Assembly: GCA_016191525.1 (NCBI GenBank)
Contig: JACPOK010000040.1
Coordinates: 244,897 to 308,896, forward strand
DNA length: 64,000 bases
Direction of reading: 5' to 3'
From: Burkholderiales bacterium
GTDB lineage: Bacteria; Pseudomonadota; Gammaproteobacteria; Burkholderiales; Burkholderiaceae_C
The notes beneath the pieces are model-generated. The model was given only the letters and a program-made list of their open reading frames with translations, was not told the DNA's origin and made no database searches. Within the stretch, counting starts at the first letter, position 1, and each line of letters begins with the position of its first letter. Shown here piece after piece: positions 62,707-64,000 of this stretch. A program made the translations under genes and the position numbers.

Positions 62707-62753
62707 TAGCTGCCCACGCACAGCTGGCGCTCTTCGCCGGCACTTTCTCCTCT
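62692..62753 (+). repeat. 62-bp dispersed repeat, copy D (most diverged)
   Basis: Starts TCGCTAT and ends TCTCCTCT; 62 bp like the others. Its first hairpin reads GCTAT/ATAGC, a T-A pair where copy A has C-G, and the second is GCTGGCG/CGCCGGC. Its 5' end encodes the end of the DUF2855 gene. Confidence 0.7.
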
Positions 62754-62803
62754 CAAAGTTTGGTGAAAACCGGCCCTTGCGCGCCTCGCGGCGACAATGG
62801 GCC

Positions 62804-63787
62804 ATGTCCACCCACCCCTATGAATCGCTGACACCCGACGTGGTGCTGGATGCCCTGTCCAGTGTCGGCCTGCACGGCGATGGCCGCCTGATGGCGCTGA
62901 GCTCGTATGAGAACCGCGTGTACCAGGTGCAGCTGGAAGACCCGCATGAAGGGAACGCCTCCGTGGTGGCCAAGTTCTACCGGCCCCAGCGCTGGAGCGA
63001 GGCGCAGATCCTGGAAGAGCACGCCTTCTCCGCCGAGCTGATGGCCGCCGAAATTCCCGCCGTCGGCCCGCTGCTGCTGAACGGCGCCACGCTGCACCGC
63101 CACGCCGGGTTTTCATTCAGCGTGAGCCCGCGGCGCGGTGGCCGCCGGCCCGAGCTGGACGACTTCGAGGTGCTGGAATGGATAGGCCGCTTTCTCGCGC
63201 GCATCCACACCGTGGGCGCGGCCCGGCCGTTCGAGTCCAGGCCCGCGCTGGACCTGCAGTCGTTCGCCGTCGAGCCGCGTGACTGGCTGATCGCCAACCA
63301 GGCCATACCGCTGGACATCCAGGCCCAGTGGCTCAAGGCCTGCAACGAGGCGATTGAACTGATCAGGCCGCGCGCGCAGTGGGGGCGCTCGCTGCGCCTG
63401 CACGGCGACTGCCACCCCGGCAACATCCTGTGGACGCCGGACCAGGGGCCGCACTTCGTGGACCTGGACGACGCGCGCACGGGGCCCGCGGTGCAGGACC
63501 TGTGGATGCTGGTCTCGGGTGAACGCGCGCAGCGCGGCGGCCAGCTCAGCGCGCTGCTCGACGGCTATGAACAGTTCCGCGAATTCGACCGCGAAGAGCT
63601 GGCGCTGATCGAGCCGCTGCGCACGCTGCGCCTGATCCACTACAGCGCCTGGCTGGCCCGGCGCTGGGACGACCCGGCGTTCCCCGCCGCCTTCCCCTGG
63701 TTCGGCAGCAGCGACTACTGGATGGGCCAGGTGCAGATGCTGCAAGAGCAGATCGAGGCGATGCAGGAGCCGCCGGTGGTGGCGTAG
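62804..63787 (+). CDS. srkA: Stress response kinase SrkA (YihE-like)
   Basis: A 327-residue protein kinase of the aminoglycoside-phosphotransferase fold: LSSYENRVYQVQLED, VAKFYRPQRWSEAQILEEH (lysine), catalytic LHGDCHPGNILW (H200, D202, N207) and metal-binding FVDLDDARTGPAVQDLWML. SrkA counteracts programmed death under stress in E. coli. GACAAT lies 5 nt before the ATG with no Shine-Dalgarno, so it may be leaderless. Confidence 0.93.
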   Translation: MSTHPYESLTPDVVLDALSSVGLHGDGRLMALSSYENRVYQVQLEDPHEGNASVVAKFYRPQRWSEAQILEEHAFSAELMAAEIPAVGPLLLNGATLHRHAGFSFSVSPRRGGRRPELDDFEVLEWIGRFLARIHTVGAARPFESRPALDLQSFAVEPRDWLIANQAIPLDIQAQWLKACNEAIELIRPRAQWGRSLRLHGDCHPGNILWTPDQGPHFVDLDDARTGPAVQDLWMLVSGERAQRGGQLSALLDGYEQFREFDREELALIEPLRTLRLIHYSAWLARRWDDPAFPAAFPWFGSSDYWMGQVQMLQEQIEAMQEPPVVA

Positions 63788-63881
63788 CTTCTTCCAGAGC
63801 CAGGTCCGTCGCGTCGCGTCAGGCGGTACCCGGCAGGGCCTCACACTTCGGCGGTCCCCGCTGCGCGGTGACTTCGCCGGG

Positions 63882-64000
63882 ATTTCCGGACTGGGACCGG
63901 CGTCGCGAAACTCACTGCGGGCCCTGAGGCCCCTCCGTTCAGACACCGCGACGAGCCAGTTCACGAAGCGCGCAAGCGCGCCCGGCCCCAGTCCGGAAAT
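63882..64000. repeat. Large imperfect inverted repeat at the right edge
   Basis: ATTTCCGGACTGGG (63882-63895) is repeated inverted as CCCAGTCCGGAAAT (63987-64000); CCGG flanks also pair, and CGTCGCG/CGCGACG and GGGCC/GGCCC pair inside. The whole 63788-64000 stretch holds no gene I can support. The structure is cut by the window edge and may be one arm of a longer repeated element. Confidence 0.6.

Noticed and set aside
63113..63964. A 283-codon minus-strand frame reaching into the right-edge non-coding stretch
   Set aside because: Mostly antisense to srkA, and its start lies in the inverted-repeat region; no family resemblance.

Overview
The window looks like chromosome of a high-GC betaproteobacterium in the Burkholderiales, most likely Comamonadaceae (Variovorax, Ramlibacter or Polaromonas type). 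This is inferred from gene order (ffh, a YpjD-like gene, a PP0621-like gene, pilS, pilR, ampD), from two Bug-type (TctC) solute receptors, from phenylacetate and crotonase genes, and from very dense packing with many ATGA stop/start overlaps. I see no insertion sequence, prophage, integrase, CRISPR array or resistance island. This is ordinary core and catabolic chromosome, and almost all bases are accounted for.

Layout. 1-2.9 kb: end of a phenylacetate (paa) operon on the minus strand (paaG, paaI, paaK running off the left edge), divergent from an enoyl-CoA hydratase, with a palindrome between them. 2.9-6.0 kb: an ECF sigma factor and membrane partner, divergent from a VWA-domain lipoprotein. 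6.0-11.4 kb: tRNA-Met with terminator, a Bug receptor with an M20 amidohydrolase, and a divergent TRAP transporter (DctP, DctQ, DctM). 11.5-19.5 kb: housekeeping genes miaB, ffh, ypjD-like, pilS/pilR and ampD. 19.5-24.6 kb: class I ribonucleotide reductase nrdA/nrdB behind two NrdR boxes, then a Lys/Ala-rich histone H1-like protein. 24.6-32.7 kb: an HxlR regulator; a MerR regulator with two TipAS-like repeats and its MFS pump; FKBP; an MCE (Mla-type) lipid-transport cluster without its ATPase; an FMN-binding protein; a GST. 32.8-38.7 kb: LysR, glutathione reductase and two tandem FecR-domain exported proteins. 38.9-41.5 kb: AMP nucleosidase and an NAPE-PLD-like metallohydrolase. 41.5-50.2 kb: a six-gene minus-strand operon with a class II HMG-CoA reductase and a Liv-type ABC importer (LivM and LivG fused, two binding proteins), controlled by a divergent MocR-type regulator. 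50.2-56.9 kb: psd, an ABC-2 exporter, a GMC oxidoreductase, a FimV-like protein, a crotonase and an SRPBCC protein. 57-63.8 kb: ohrR/ohr, a LysR regulator divergent from an AtuA-family operon with a Bug receptor, a DUF2855 protein and SrkA kinase.

The most notable structural signal is a 62-bp dispersed repeat present four times (13241, 28568 minus, 50174, 62692), always at gene 3' ends. It carries two potential hairpins and a T-rich tail, so it may be a mobile or amplified terminator-like element. Twice it supplies the C-terminal codons and the stop codon of the gene it joins. Other readable regulation: paired 16-bp NrdR boxes over the nrdA promoter, a 19-bp-spacer MerR promoter with a perfect 23-bp operator, a palindrome beside the HxlR gene, a MocR-type inverted repeat, and several genes whose -10 hexamer sits so close to the ATG that leaderless transcription is likely. 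A large imperfect inverted repeat begins at the right edge and is cut by it. I found no wholly new system. The best functional leads are the HMG-CoA reductase/ABC importer locus, the ATPase-less MCE cluster, the ECF/VWA locus and the double-TipAS regulator.
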